From positions 1 through 64,000 of the forward strand of contig RXID01014364.1 in assembly GCA_005019695.1 (NCBI GenBank): DNA of 64,000 nucleotides, given 5' to 3'. Made by a program: the position numbers and the translations under genes. The DNA is from Trichopus zeylanicus subsp. travancoricus (taxonomy: Eukaryota > Streptophyta > Magnoliopsida > Dioscoreales > Dioscoreaceae). This document shows positions 24,176-37,160 of the stretch, piece by piece (positions within the stretch are counted from its first letter, which is position 1; each line of letters begins with the position of its first letter). The notes beneath the pieces were generated by a model that worked only from the letters and a program-made list of their open reading frames with translations, made no database searches and was not told the origin of the DNA.

Positions 24176-25030
24176 TAAATAATTAATAAAATATATTAAC
24201 ATCAAAGTCAATTTATAATAATAAGCAAAGAAAAAATACCTACACAAGAGTAATCTAAAAATATGAAATATTATAAGGATGCATATAAAAAATAACCTTA
24301 AAAAATGTGGTGATGGTTTTGCAGTGTATTCGCATTGTACGTAAGAAAATAATCACCAAATTAAAACCAAAGAAGTAGTGTCATTTATTCTACAACCATA
24401 AATTCTTAGGCTAGTACAATTATTATTTCATTTTTATACTTTTCCTTGATTAATAGTACTACGAGCACTTTATGTCCAACCAAAAATTTTAATTTTTATA
24501 CTCTATAGCACGTAGCGTGTACACTCTAGAAAACATTTATTGATTTTGTTAGTATTGTTGCTTCTGTGTTATCTTTAGGTTGTTTTGAAAGGATTTCTTT
24601 CACCTTGATATCATTGATTGTGTTGTTCTATGCTGGTCTAATCCTCATTAAACTTGGAAGTGGTTTCATATTAAGTATTAATGCTATTACCTAATATGAC
24701 CTCAGAAATGGAATTATTTCATGATGAGATAATAATTGAGCCATTTTTTATCCATCAATTTTATTTTTTCCTCCTTTTCCTACATCTAGCATCTTTTTCT
24801 TCTCATTCTCCTCTCTCCAAATGTTAATGTTGTTCTATGCAAATAACTTTCTCTAAAAATGTAGAAAGCACATGATGCAAAATTACCTATGAAGATTTTA
24901 CTTCGAAATTACCTCTTTCATATTGATTGTTTATGAATAGAATGAATCTAAACAACCTGTGTCTTATCCACATATCCCATGGCTTGAGTAATATATTAAA
25001 AAAATAAAATCCTTCTTTGCAGTATCTCAT
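24176..25030. other. Harbinger left-arm non-coding DNA up to the gypsy insertion
   Basis: AT-rich, without recognisable ORFs. The junction with the gypsy LTR lies somewhere in 24,900-25,035: sequence from about 25035 on aligns with the LTR at 43725, while sequence before it does not. The 5-base duplication at the insertion could not be located. Confidence 0.4.
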
Positions 25031-25485
25031 CAATGTTTAGAGTTGGACTTTAAGTGTGATTTAGGATGATTAAGACTAACATGAAATAGAAAAAGGCTGA
25101 AAAATCAGGCCCAAAACCTAAAACAAGTCACAATTAGATGTATGATTCTCAACCAATCATCTGGTTCTATCTGATTGGTTGAACCCCTACTGGCAGTCGG
25201 ATGTTTGATTCCAACTAGATGTCTGGTATTGTCCAACTGCACAAATCTTTGCATGCAGTTAGACATCCATTTCCCAAATTGATGTCCATTTCAAATGTGA
25301 TCTGAAGAAACAAAAACAAATTCTCTTCAAATCTATAGAAGAATCAACACAATTTTTCAATAAGGAAGGCATAATCTCTGAATATTTTAGTCTAAGATTC
25401 AAATATGAGGTTTATGACAAGAATATATCCATCAAATCTTCGAATCAAATTAATTAATTACCAAAATTAGATATTCTTTCAACCC

Positions 25486-25493
25486 TATATAAT
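25486..25493 (+). promoter_or_regulatory. TATA box of gypsy LTR 1
   Basis: ACCCTATATAATGGAGTTAG, the counterpart of the TATA boxes at 32868 and 44146. Slightly altered (TATATAAT). Confidence 0.45.
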
Positions 25494-25879
25494 GGAGTTA
25501 GGGCTCATGAATTCGAAAGACTTTACACTTGATTCTTGGGGAGATCCTACACAAATCAAAGGTGAATTCAGAGGCTGATCTTTGAGGGAGTTCCATAAGA
25601 GTTAAAGAAGGAGATCATGCCGTCAAGAAGGAGACCAAGGAGACATCTTCAAGACTAAGAGATGTATGGTTTTCTTTTCCTTTCTCCGTTTTTATTTTTA
25701 CTTCACCCTCCTTTTTCCTTGCCTTCCATGAGAGCTTTGCCACTATTGCTGCCCCCAAGCCTTGCTCCCCCACACTCCTGCTACTCTCCCAAGAGATGAC
25801 ATTTTATTACCCATGTTCGGACAACTAAATCCAAGAGGATTGGACATTAGAACCCTGCTAGACACATTTTGTGCTTCTA

Positions 25880-26320
25880 TAATACTGTAGCAACTCGCGA
25901 TCCTCTTCGTATGATGGAGGATCATAACACTGCCACCGCCTGTAGCCTCTTTGAATGATAGAGGATCACAATACTATAGTCACCCACAACCCCCTTGAAT
26001 GATAGAGATCATAATATCATGGCCACTTGTTGCTCGTCGTATGATGGTGGAATCCCACCAATACCGTGGCCACTTGCGACTTTTCGTATGACGACAAAAC
26101 TTTACCAAAGCTGCAACCATCAACGGTCTCTTCATATGATGGAGGATCGCAATACTGAGGTCAATTGTATCCCTTTTGGATGATGGTGGATCCCCATAAA
26201 TACTGCAACCACTCGTGGCCCTCGCATGATGGTGGGCCTCCACTAATACCATGGCCACTCGTTGTCTAGGATACTAGCAAACTTCTGTCACTACCACGAC
26301 CATTCATGGTTCTACTCATC
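25880..26320 (+). repeat. Minisatellite array A in LTR 1
   Basis: Blocks like 'tcgtatgatggaggatcata' and 'ccgtggccactcgcgacttt', unit about 55-62 bp. Plus-strand counterpart of 5625-6025. Short ORFs read through it in both directions and are artefacts of the repeat. Confidence 0.75.
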
Positions 26321-26454
26321 ACCATGGTGTCATCTTAGGACTTCCCCATTGGAGTCTTAGAAGAAGGATCATCGACAAAAGGTTCTTGGATTGACGATAG
26401 GGCAAGTAGAAGAACAAAGGCACAAGAATCAAACCAAATAAAATATAACAAAAT

Positions 26455-27415
26455 ACTCTCATAAATAGTTTAGGACTACCCTGCGGTCTTACCTGATAAC
26501 TAATTTGACTTAGAGCAAGCTTATAGTCTCGTTCAAAAGTCAAATAATTTAGGGCTAGCATGCAATGTAGTTCAAAAACCAATTCAATTTAGGACTAGCC
26601 TGCAATCTTGCCCAAAAGTCAAATGATTTAAGACTACCCTATGATTTCACTTGATAAGCAATTCAAGTTAGGACCAGCCTACAGTCTCGCTAAAAAGTTA
26701 AAATAGTTTAGGACTAGTTTGCGATCTCATCTCACAGTGAAATTGACTATGGGCTAGTTTATAGTCTTGTCCAAAAGTCAAAATAATTTAGGGCCAGCAT
26801 ACGATCTTCTCAGAAAGTTAAAATAATTTAGGGCTAGTTTGCGATCTCTTCTGATAATCAAATTAAGTAAAGACCAGCTTGCAATCTCATTCGAAAGTCA
26901 AAATAGTTTAGGGTTAGTCTATGGTCTCGCTCGAGAACTAAGTTGACTAAGGGTTCATCTTGTGATCTTGCCCGAAAATTAAATCAATTTAGGATCAGTC
27001 TGTGATCTTGTCTGAAAATCAAAATAATTTAGAGCCAATCTTTGGTCTAGTCCAATAATCAATCCAACTTAAAGTTAGCCTGTGGTCTCACTCGAAAGTC
27101 AAACAGTTTAGAGCTATCCTGCGGTCTCGTCCAACAACTAAATCGACTTAGGGTTAGCTTGCGATCTTACCAAAAAGTAAAAAAGGTTTAGGACCAGCTT
27201 GAATCCTAGTTTAATAATCAAATTAACTTAGGGTCAGCCAAGGTCTCGCCCAAAAGTCAAAATAGTTTAGAGCCCACCTGCGATCTTGCCCAACAACCAA
27301 TCCGACATAGGTATAGCTTGCGGCATACAATTAATAGATTTAGGGTTAGCCTGTGGTTTTATCCGAAGGTCAAAATGATTTAGGGTTAGCTTGACAACTG
27401 AATCAAATAAAATGA
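26455..27415 (+). repeat. Minisatellite array B in LTR 1
   Basis: About 24 half-units of 39-40 bp of the type 'agcctgcggtctcgcccgaa' followed by 'agtcaaaatgatttagggcc', alternating with a 'acaaccaatcgacttaggg' version. Confidence 0.85.
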
Positions 27416-27849
27416 GACTCGAGTCAAAATGGAGTTCTGAATATTGAATTGAATCAAATCAGATTTAAATTGAAGTCAAGTCTTGAATGTTGAATTGAAT
27501 CAAATCAAATTTGATCTGGATCAAGTTTTGAATATCGAATTGAACTAATTCAGACTCAAATCAAAATTAGGTTCTAAACATTAAATTGAATCCAAATTAA
27601 ACTTAAACTTGAACCATATTAGTCCAAATAGAACTAAATATGGTCAAACTAAGTTTCACTGGTGTGTGCTAAACCTTTGGCAACACTTTAAGGTTATGAA
27701 CAATAGGTGATATTATCATCTTGACCCAAACCAGAGCTAGTTTAAATAAAACTAAATTAGGTCAAATAGCCCTCTGGGATGTGCCAAAAAAGTCCTTGGT
27801 AGTACTTCGAGGCTATGCCTTAACTCCATAAGCAGTGGATAATACTACT

Positions 27850-28590
27850 AATGGAGTTATCACTACGCTTTATTGATTATGAAAATACTTCAAAATTAAA
27901 GAAGTTATCACTTATACTTTATCGACCATAGAAACACTTCAAAATTAGAAAAGTTATCACTTATACCTCATCGGCTATATAAACACTTCAAACTTATGAA
28001 GTTATCGCATACACCTCATTGGCTACGGAAATATTTCAAACTCATAAAGTTATCACTATGCTTCATTGGCTATAAAAATACTTCTAACCCATAAAGTTAT
28101 CTCTTATATTTTATTGGTTACAGAAATATTTTAAAACTTATGAAGTTATCACTTATGTCTTATTGGCCATAGAAATACTTTAAACTTATGAAGTACATCT
28201 CATTAGTTATAGAAATACTTCAAACTTATGAAGTTGTCACTTACACCTCATTGGCTATGAAAATACTTCAAAACTTATAAAATTATCACCTATGCCTCAA
28301 TGGCTATGAAAATACTTCAAACTCATGAAGTTATTGCTTATGCCTCCTTAGTTATGGAACTATTTCAAAATCTACAAAGTTATTGTCTATGCCTCATTGG
28401 CTATAGAAACACTTTAAAATTTATGAAATTATTACTTAGACTCATTGGTTACGAGAACACTTCAAAATTAACAAAATTATCGTTTATGTCTTATTGACTA
28501 ATAGAAATACTTCAAACCTCAGAGTTATCATCAATACCTTATTGGCTAATGAAAACACTTTAATCAAAAAAAGTTATGTGCCAATGCTTG
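27850..28590 (+). repeat. Minisatellite array C in LTR 1
   Basis: About 16 units of 'gaagttatcacttatacctc' followed by 'attggctatagaaatacttc' and a short tail. The ORFs at 28300-28497 and 28494-28724 are translations of the repeat, not genes. Confidence 0.85.
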
Positions 28591-29090
28591 GGCTATTGGA
28601 AACATTTCACCGCTCATTTTCTTTTCATGTCCTATTGGATGATGTCATCTATATCTGCCAAAAATCGAGTTATGACCCATTCAAGTCAAGGTGCCACATG
28701 GTCCAATGCATAGGAATGGGGTAGCAACACACATCAAAACTTCTTCTTCACTTTTTCTTTCTATTACTTCTTTTATATTTTCTATAATTCTATGTTGAAG
28801 TCTGGTGTGAAGTGAAGGTACATACTTTCTTAAGTCATGTACCATTTCTTCAAATCAATCAAATGCTTTCAGTTTTTCTTTTTGTGTTTTTATTTTATTA
28901 GTTAGGTTTCTTATTTTAGGATATTTCTGATAATTATCAGGGTAATTAAGTATAGGAGTTTGTGTATGTTGAAAGTGAATATCTTGACAACACCTAATAG
29001 TGCACTTCAAATTAATTATATTTTAATCTATGCATCGATGTCACTTTCCGGGGTCTCCACCACTCCCAAGCCACAGAAATCAATCCCACA

Positions 29091-31245
29091 AATTCTGCCA
29101 TGCCCGGCGAGACTTGATGTCTTCTCCCAGTGTAGAAACTTAGTTAATATGATAGAGATATTGATAAGATAAAATTACAACTAAAGAATAATCAATTGTA
29201 TTCTTGTAGAAAAAAAGCATCACATGGCATTAGTTAGGAGCATCTCCAACTCAAGGTACACTAGCATCCTAGGGTAGGATTGGCTGTACATCTACCTTAG
29301 TTGATGGTTGCCATATAATCAGTTAAAGTTCAAATCAAGTTCAAAACCATCTCTGAGGTTATCCAGTTCAAGAAGGCATCTACTACTGTGTCAGCCACTA
29401 TTATTGTCATGCAAGACAAGCCTGCTTCTTACCTCCTATTAAGGGAAAAGAGACCCAATTTCATCATTCCTAATAAGAAGGGTCAAAAGAAGAGATAGAA
29501 GTCATGCCTCAATCAGCAAGAATATCAGTCTGCCAAAGTCTAGGACCAATATGAAGCTCAGTCTTTGATCACCTTCATCAAACTTCAGACAAAGGGCAAC
29601 CAAAAGTAAGTCCAAACACATACATAAATAAAGAAGAACTTATTTTGACTATCACAAACAAGATAAGAGCTACTGGGATTTTTAGCTAACTTAAGAAGCT
29701 TACTCCTTGAATGAAGTTGGTCATTGCCAATCTTAACCCCAACTCTTTCGCTCCATTAAGCAAATTAAGGAAGCATAGAAGAAAATCATAGGGGGCATAG
29801 TCTTGCTTTAAGACTATGGCAAAGGGGCAAATCATTAAATGAAATAACAAGAGCCATTATAAGACTATAACTTAGCATGAAGACTCATGAAGGGAGACTA
29901 ATCATACTATTAGAGTCATTTCTCACCATGATTCTAGGAGGAATCATGAGTATGCACCCCCCCAACTAGCCAAAATTCAAAATAAGACAATATGAGTAAG
30001 ACTTACTGATGAAAAAAATCCAAGAGGGAAGGGCCCTTGTGGACCAATGCTTACTACCACATCAAAGAGAAGGCATAGTAACCCACTCAATGAGCATACT
30101 TTTGAATGAGGTAATTTGATTGATGGGAGAAGTTCTTGACCCAAAACCCAAGACTGATTTTCAAGGTATAGACCATCATGTTTTGATAGTAGCTTTGGTC
30201 ATAACTGAGAGCTCCAATCAAGGAGTGACTATAGAAATATGGCAAAAATAATTGAGATGGTAAGGAAAAGAGAAAGATGAAACTCAAAAGAAGCTCATGG
30301 AGTTGATGAAAATGATACTACAAAAGAGCCAAAAGCTCAAAAAGTTGAAATGATCTCAACAACCATTTCAAGCTATAGAGGGGGCGGAAGGTATATCTCT
30401 TGTAGATGAGATCCATGAAAATATAAGCCCTTTATAGGAACTTACTCCATCAGCAAGGGATACCTAATCTCTTATTTTAGGGATCCCTAATAATATGAAA
30501 CTACTAATATATATATATAACAATAAGTATAATAAATGGTGGCTGTATAGTTATGATAATGAAGTGAGATAGGTAGGATAAATAATGATGATAAACCATA
30601 CCCTAGTCATCACAACCAAGTGCCATATCGCAGAGATTATACAGTGTCTAGCTTTAAGTAATTTAATGGCATGGGTAATCTCAAATAGCATATATCTCAC
30701 TTTGTGATGCTGTGTGGAGATTCAAGTAATAGTCTCTTATTGTTAGTCTGCCAATTTTCAATAAGTTTGATAGGAGTAGTATTTGAATGGTATACTAATT
30801 TGCAATCAGAATGCATACAAACTTGGGCATTAATGAAAAAGACTTTCTGAATCAAGTTTGGAGGAGTCAATAATAAAGCAACCATTGTAGAGCTCATCTT
30901 AACACTGAAGCATGATAATTAATCAATCCTAGAGTATATCACATGGTGGAGAAATCTCACTATTAAGTATGAGCAACCCATGAGCTAATTTCAGGTTGTA
31001 AATCTAGTTCTTGACAATATAAAGAGAGAATGGATGATACCTTACCTAATCGCTTCTTCCATCCATACCTTCCAAGATCTCATTATGCAAGTCAAGAAAC
31101 TAGAAAGGATTGGCCCACCAGTCTTATCTAACTCACAAAATTTTAAGTTGGAAAAAGACAAGGTAAAGCATGGAGAACCTTCTAAGAATGTAAGGGTAGC
31201 ATTCACAACAACCGAGTAGAAGAAACCTCCAAACCCCATTGTGAA
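29091..31245 (+). mobile_element. Gypsy internal region 1 (leader plus gag remnant)
   Basis: Begins with the shared leader word aattctgccatgcccggcga, then gacttgatg. A candidate primer site beginning TGCCATGCCCGG is too decayed to assign a tRNA. A long non-coding leader runs to about 30480, then a gag remnant follows. It stops soon after gag and runs straight into LTR 2, with no protease or polymerase. Confidence 0.6.
30680..31235 (+). pseudogene. Gag pseudogene of internal region 1
   Basis: The frame near 30715 reads LLLLVCQFSISLIGVVFEWY and then TNLQSECIQTWALMKKTF, the gag capsid core seen in this family. After stops, the frame at 31034-31219 reads SIHTFQDLIMQVKKLERIGP and the basic tail KLEKDKVKHGEPSKNVRVAF. 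It is the best preserved of the three gag copies here but is still interrupted. The minus ORF at 30697-30897 is its shadow. Confidence 0.6.
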
Positions 31246-31409
31246 TAATGGTATTTAAGTAGTTTTTACAACCCAATTCTGACTTTAGATTTAATAGAAA
31301 TTAGGGCCAAATTTTGAACCTAATTTGGGCAAGTAGGATCTAATCCGGAACTGAAATGACTGAAAAAATGGAACTGAAGTCGACCTATGTTCAGATGATT
31401 GAACATTAT

Positions 31410-32318
31410 GGGCCCGTTTGGTTCCTGGTCAAGGTCAAGGTCAAGGTCAAAGGAAGGGGTAAAGTGTAAAATGATAATGCGATCAAGTAAATCTTGTTTG
31501 GTTACTGATCTGGCTAGTGGATGGTTTAAATTTTTTGTGGACAAAAATACCCTCCGACTTCACCCAACTCCCCGGTGAGTATAAACCACCCCCAGCCACC
31601 GGCCAAGCATTGCCACCGCTCCCACAGGATCACCGTCGTCGTTGTCACACTAATCCCAAGGCCCTAACCCTTATCTTCTCCCCCAGAATCGATGGCCATC
31701 CGTTGGAGATCAACAACGTCAAGATCTCTGCTAGCACTCCAGGCCTCGTGGTCCTCAACCGAACCCAGTTGGTGGACCGGACCGGGATCGAGACCATCTT
31801 CGCAGCACCGATCACGTCTGAGCCACCGAAGGCACTGATTCGAGGTGTTCTCGAGGTCGGATCGACTCCTGAAGGGCATTTTCTAGTGATCCAGCGATGG
31901 GGGGTGGGGATTCGAGTGTAGGACGTCGGTGTCGACTGTGGTGAAGGATATGTGTGTGCTGGAAGAGGATGGGGCGGTGATGGTAGAGATGGCGACAAGG
32001 AAGGCGAGGAGAAGAGGGCATGGGGCGAGATTGGAGGAGATCCCGGAGGAGATGGACGGCTGTGATTGTGAGGATGATGGAGAGCGGGAGGTGGTGGGGT
32101 CGGACAGTGGGGAGGAAGGGGAGGGGGTGATGGACGGTGGAGATTTGGAGATAGAGATGGAGATCCGACGGTTCAGATGCACCGAGGGCATTTTAGTCAT
32201 ATCCTAATTATAATTTAAATGAATTAAATAATGTTAGTCTGGTCAAATTTTTGGTGTTTGGAAGATAGTCCGGTCAGTCCAAGCTGATCCTAGGCTTGAT
32301 CCGGAACCAAACGGGCCC
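31410..32318. mobile_element. 909-bp TIR element with a GC-rich, gene-like core (candidate Pack-type element)
   Basis: The left end GGGCCCGTTTGGTTCC and right end GGAACCAAACGGGCCC are perfect 16-base inverted repeats. TAT flanks both ends (31407-31409 and 32319-32321). The first 100 bases and the last 100 are AT-rich or simple, while 31560-32190 is strikingly GC-rich compared with the host LTR. A 134-residue plus ORF (31517-31921) contains IDGHPLEINNVKISASTPGL; I do not recognise it. Alternatively the core could be the element's own non-coding DNA. A three-base target duplication suggests a Harbinger-like mover. Confidence 0.6.
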
Positions 32319-32867
32319 TATAGGTTTAGGCACTTGAACCTTACAGACAAGTGTGACCTGTAGAATTAAAAATAAATTCTTTGAATTCATCAAAGATCAA
32401 CAGGATTTTTTAGACAAGAAAAATTATAATCTCAGAATATATCAATGTGGGATTCAAATATGAAGCTTATGGTGAGAGAATACCCATCAAATCTACAATT
32501 TGAGCAAGTAGGATCCAAATCGAAATAGAAAATGACTAGAAAATCAAGGCCAAATCGATTTGTGTTAGAATGACTAAACCCAGAGGTTCAGGCAACCCAT
32601 CCAAATAGACTTCTCTTTGAATCAACTCGTGTTCAGTCGACCAAACATTAGAGGATTGGGCATCCAGCCTGATAGACTGGGCATGATTTGCACAAATGGA
32701 AAGAAATTTTTTCGAGTCCTTCAAGATTGAAGGGATTTTCAAACAATAGAGTTTTAATCTTGGAATATATCAATCTAAGATTAAAATCTGAGATTTATTA
32801 CAAGAGAATGCCCATCAAATCTTTTAATCAAATCCTAATAAGTAAAATTGGAGATCCTCTCAAAGCC

Positions 32868-32874
32868 TTATAAA
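32868..32874 (+). promoter_or_regulatory. TATA box of gypsy LTR 2
   Basis: GCCTTATAAAGGGGGTTAGG, at the position homologous to the TATA boxes of the other LTRs. Confidence 0.45.
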
Positions 32875-33359
32875 GGGGGTTAGGACACATAAACACACAG
32901 ACAAACAAAGAGAGAGGGATAGAAAGAATTTTGAGATAGAAAAAGACTCTACATGAATTAGAGGCTGGACTATTGAAGGAGATCTTGAAGAAAGCCAAGA
33001 TATAAGTCTTATTCTTATCCCCATCCTCCTATTTCTTTGCCTCCTTGTTTCTTTTATGTTTCCTATAAGGTATTAACAACCTCATACCTATGTTGTTGCC
33101 CCCTTCCTTTCCTTCTCAAGCCTCATGATCACTCATGGCCTCATTCATCTCCATGCCACTGTTTGCTTGTTTGAAAGTTAAGAACTTGTTTAGGTTTAGA
33201 TGACTGAACCTAGAAGATCAGGCATCCAAACCACATTATAGAAACCCATCAATGTTACGGTCACCGTGGCTTCATTATGCAGGTCACATGGCCCCCGAGT
33301 TCAAATGACCAAAGGTGAAGATATTGGATGACCGAACCTCATAGCAGACACCTAGCAAT

Positions 33360-33680
33360 ACTGTGGCCACCTATAGTCCTTCGTGTGCCAATGGCCTCCA
33401 CCAACACCCTAGTCACCTGTGGCTTCTTGCATATCAGCAAGTCTCCATCACCACTGTAGCTCCTTATGGCCCCTCAGGCATTGAGAATTCCTATCAATGT
33501 CATGGCCATCAGTGGTCCCTTTCACATGACGATGGAACCAACATTGTGGCCACCCACGGCTATTAATACAATGGCAAAATTCTACCAATACCATAGCCAC
33601 CTATGGCTCCTAATATGGCGAAAGATCTTTACCAACATCACGACCATATGTAATCTAGAATGTCGACAAGCCTCCATTGC
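33360..33680 (+). repeat. Minisatellite array A in LTR 2
   Basis: Blocks such as 'tgtggccacctatagtcctt' and 'catggccatcagtggtccct'. More degenerate than in the other LTRs. Two overlapping plus ORFs here are repeat translations. Confidence 0.65.
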
Positions 33681-33797
33681 CACTCGGCTACCTACACCTA
33701 CCCATATTTGGATGATTGAACTTGAGAAGATCAAGCATCCAAAATCTCCTAGGATGAGAATAAAAGAATAAAACAAAACAAAACAAAAATATCTTAA

Positions 33798-34860
33798 TAA
33801 ATAGTTTAGGGCTAGTTTACAGTTTTACCTAATAACTAATTGACTTAAGGCTAGCCTGCAGTCTCATCTAAAAGTCAAAATGATTTAGGGTCATCTTGTA
33901 GTCTCACCTAACAACCAATTGACTTAGAGCCCACACAAAAGTTAATCATTTTAGGGCTAACTCGCGGTCTCACCTAACAACCAATCAACTTAGGGCTAGC
34001 CTACAGTCTCGCCCGATAACCAATTGACTTAAGATCAGCCTACAATCTCACCTGAAAGTCAAAATGATTTAGACTCAGCATGCAATATCACCTGACAACC
34101 AATCAACTTAGGGCCAGCCTGCAATCTTACCCAAAAGTCAAAATAGTTTAGGTCCAGCTTGTGATTTCGCCCAACAACTAATTGACTTAGAGTTAGCCTG
34201 CAGTCTCACTCAAAAGTCAAATAATTTAGAGCTAGCTTGTTGTCTTACTCGACAACTAATTAACTTAAGACTAGCATGTGGTCTCACCCGAAAGTTAAAT
34301 GATTTAGGACCAACCTGCTATTTTACCTAACAACCAATCGACTTTGAGTCAGCTTGAGGTCTCATCTGAAAGTCAAATGTTTTAGAGTCAATTTGTAATT
34401 TTTCTTGACAATCAATCAACTTAGGGTCTCGCCCAAAAGCTAAATGATTTGGGACCAGCCTACTATCTTACCTGACAACCAATTGACTTGAGCAAGATTG
34501 TGGGTTTGTCCAAAAGTCAAATAGTTTAGGGTCAGCCTATGATCTCACTTAATAATCAAGTGACTTAGGATTAGCCTGTAGTCTCATCTAAAAGTCAAAT
34601 AATTTAGGGATAGCATGTGGTCTTGCTTGAAAACTATCGACTTAGGGCCAGCCTATAGTCTCATCTAAAAGTTAAAATGATTTAGAGACAATTTATGATC
34701 TCACTAGAAAATCAATTGACTTAGGGCCAATCTACCGTTTCGTCTGAAAATCAAAATGATTTAGGGCCAGTCTGCAGTCTTGCCTGACAATTAGTTGACT
34801 TAGGGTTAGCTTGTAGTCTCGTCATAAAGCCAATTTAAACTATGGTCAACTTTCAAGATT
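33798..34860 (+). repeat. Minisatellite array B in LTR 2
   Basis: About 26 half-units. The dimeric pattern is clearest here: 'gataaccaattgacttaaga' alternates with 'gaaagtcaaaatgatttaga', giving a 79-bp higher-order period. Confidence 0.85.
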
Positions 34861-35399
34861 GCATAATAGCATCATGATAGCTTGAGGGCTCCCAAACCAA
34901 GTCAATTAATGCAAGTCAATTAATTTAAGGTGATTCAATCATATTGAAATGAACAAAATTAAATTAACTTAGATAGATTACTAAATGGATCTAAACTATT
35001 CAAATGGGCTATGACTCGAATTGAATTGGACCCAAAAAAGCTAAATTGATTGAATTCAAACTTTACTCAAACCTAAACTAGATTAGTCTAAATGAAATTG
35101 AGCAAGATCAAACTAAGTCTCGTTGTGTGTGCTACACCTTTGGCAATATTTCAAGGCTATGAATAATGAGTGATGTTACCATCTTGGCCTAAACTAGAGT
35201 TAGTTCAAATAAGTGGGTGGTCAAACTGGATCCCACTGGGTGCCACCAAAACCATTGGCAGCACTTCAAATCTAATCGACAATAAGCTAAGATGGGTCAT
35301 CGATTGACATGAACCAAAATTACTAATCATTCTTTCAAACCATGTAGAATAAAAGGTGAACTTGAACTCACTTAATCAATTAGCCAAAATGCCTTATTC

Positions 35400-37160
35400 T
35401 AGTACCTCATCTCAGAGGTTAACACCAATGTCCTACAGACTATAGAACATTTCAAAATTTAAGTTATCATCTATACTATATTGGCTATGAAAACACTTTA
35501 AAAGCAATGAAATTATTGCTTATACCTCATTCGTCATGGAAATACTTTAAATTAATAAAGTTATCACCTATGCCTCATTGACTAGGAAAATACTTCAAAC
35601 TTGATAAAGTTATTGTTTATGCCTCAATGGCTATGGAAATACTTCAAAACTAACAAAGTTATTGTCTATACCTCATTAACCATGGAAACACATCAAATTA
35701 ATGAAGTTATTGCCTATGGCTCATTAGCTATGAAAATACTTCAAAATTCATAAAGTTATTGCTTATGTCTCATTGGTTATAGAGACACTTTAAAATTAAT
35801 GAAGTTATCACCTATGTCTCAGTGGCCATGAAAACACTTCAAAACTAATTAAGTTATTGCTTATTCCTCATTGGCCATAAAAATACTTCAAATTCATGAA
35901 CTTATTGCCTATGACTCATCAACTATGAAAATACTTCAAAACTGGTGAAATTATCACCTATGCCTCATTAGCCATGAAAATACTTCAAATTTATGAAGTT
36001 ATCACTTATGCCTCATTGACTACAAAAATACTTCAAAACCAACAAAATTTTTACCTATGCCTCATTGGCCATGGAAAAACTTCAAATTCATGAAGTTATC
36101 ATCTATACCTTATTAGCTATGGAAGCACTTCAAAATCAATGAAGTTATCATCAATGATGGAAATATTTTCAATTAATGAAGTTATCGCCCATGCCTCATT
36201 GGCCATGAAAATACTTCAAAACTAATAAAGTTATTACTGATGCCTTATTGGCAATGAAAATACTTCAAATTAATAAAGTTATTATTTATGCCTTATTGGT
36301 TATGAAAGTATTTTAGAACCAATGAAGTTATTGCCTATACCTCATTGGCCATAAAAATACTTCAAAATCAACAAAGTTATTGTCTACACCTCATGATTAT
36401 GGAACCCCTTCAAATTCATGAAGTTCTCACTTATGCCTCATTGGCTAAAGAAACTCTTAAAAATCAATAAAATTATTGCTTATGCCTCATTGGCCATGGA
36501 AGCACTTCAAACTTATGAGATTATTGCCTATACCTTATTGGCCATGAAAATACTTCAAAACCATGGGGTTATTGCCTATGCCTCATTGTCCATCGAAATA
36601 CTTCAAATTCATGAAGTTATCACTTATGCCTCATTGGCTATAAAAATACTTTAAAACCAATGAAGTTATTTGCTTATGCCTCATGGGCTATGGGGACACA
36701 TTAAATTCATGAAATTATCATCTATGCCTCATTAGTCATGGAAATACTTTTAGTTAGTGAAGTTATCACTTATATCTCATTGGTCATGGAAATACTTCGA
36801 ACCAATGAAGTTATCACCTACATCTTATTAACTATGAAAACACTTCAAAACTGATAAAGTTATTACCTATGACTTATCGGTTATGGAAATACTTCAATTC
36901 AAAACCAACAAAATTATTGCCTATGCCTCATCGACTATGAAAATACTTCAAAACTAATGAAGTTATTGTCTCTGCCTCATCGGCTATGAAAACACTTCAA
37001 AACTAATAACGTTATCATCTATGCCTTATTGGCCATGAAAACACTTCAAAATCAATGAAGTTATCACCTATGTGTTACTAACAAATGGAAACACTTCAAA
37101 ACTCAAAGTTATCACTAATGTCTTACTGTCTAACTAAAATACTTTAATCTAGAAAGCTAT
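35400..37160 (+). repeat. Expanded minisatellite array C in LTR 2
   Basis: Roughly 37 units of 45-49 bp ('gaagttatcacctatgcctc' then 'attggccatgaaaatacttc'), the longest C array in the window. The ORF at 36418-36654 is repeat translation. Confidence 0.85.

Larger units (their letters stand above)
25031..29090 (+). mobile_element. Gypsy giant LTR 1 (outer left)
   Basis: About 4.1 kb. U3 with GGATGT-type degenerate repeats, TATA box at 25486, array A (25880-26320), array B (26455-27415), array C (27850-28590), then the U5 tail ending CCCACA at 29090. Its post-TATA segment (cttggggagatcctacacaa...gagggagttcc, then gagaccaaggagacatcttc) matches LTR 3 at 44190-44330 far better than LTR 2, which lacks those words. 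LTR 1 and LTR 3 are therefore the likely pair. The first 50-100 bases compared with LTR 3 appear to be missing. Confidence 0.7.

Noticed and set aside
35400..37160. CRISPR array
   Set aside because: Direct repeats of constant unit without unique spacers, in a plant LTR; these are minisatellites.
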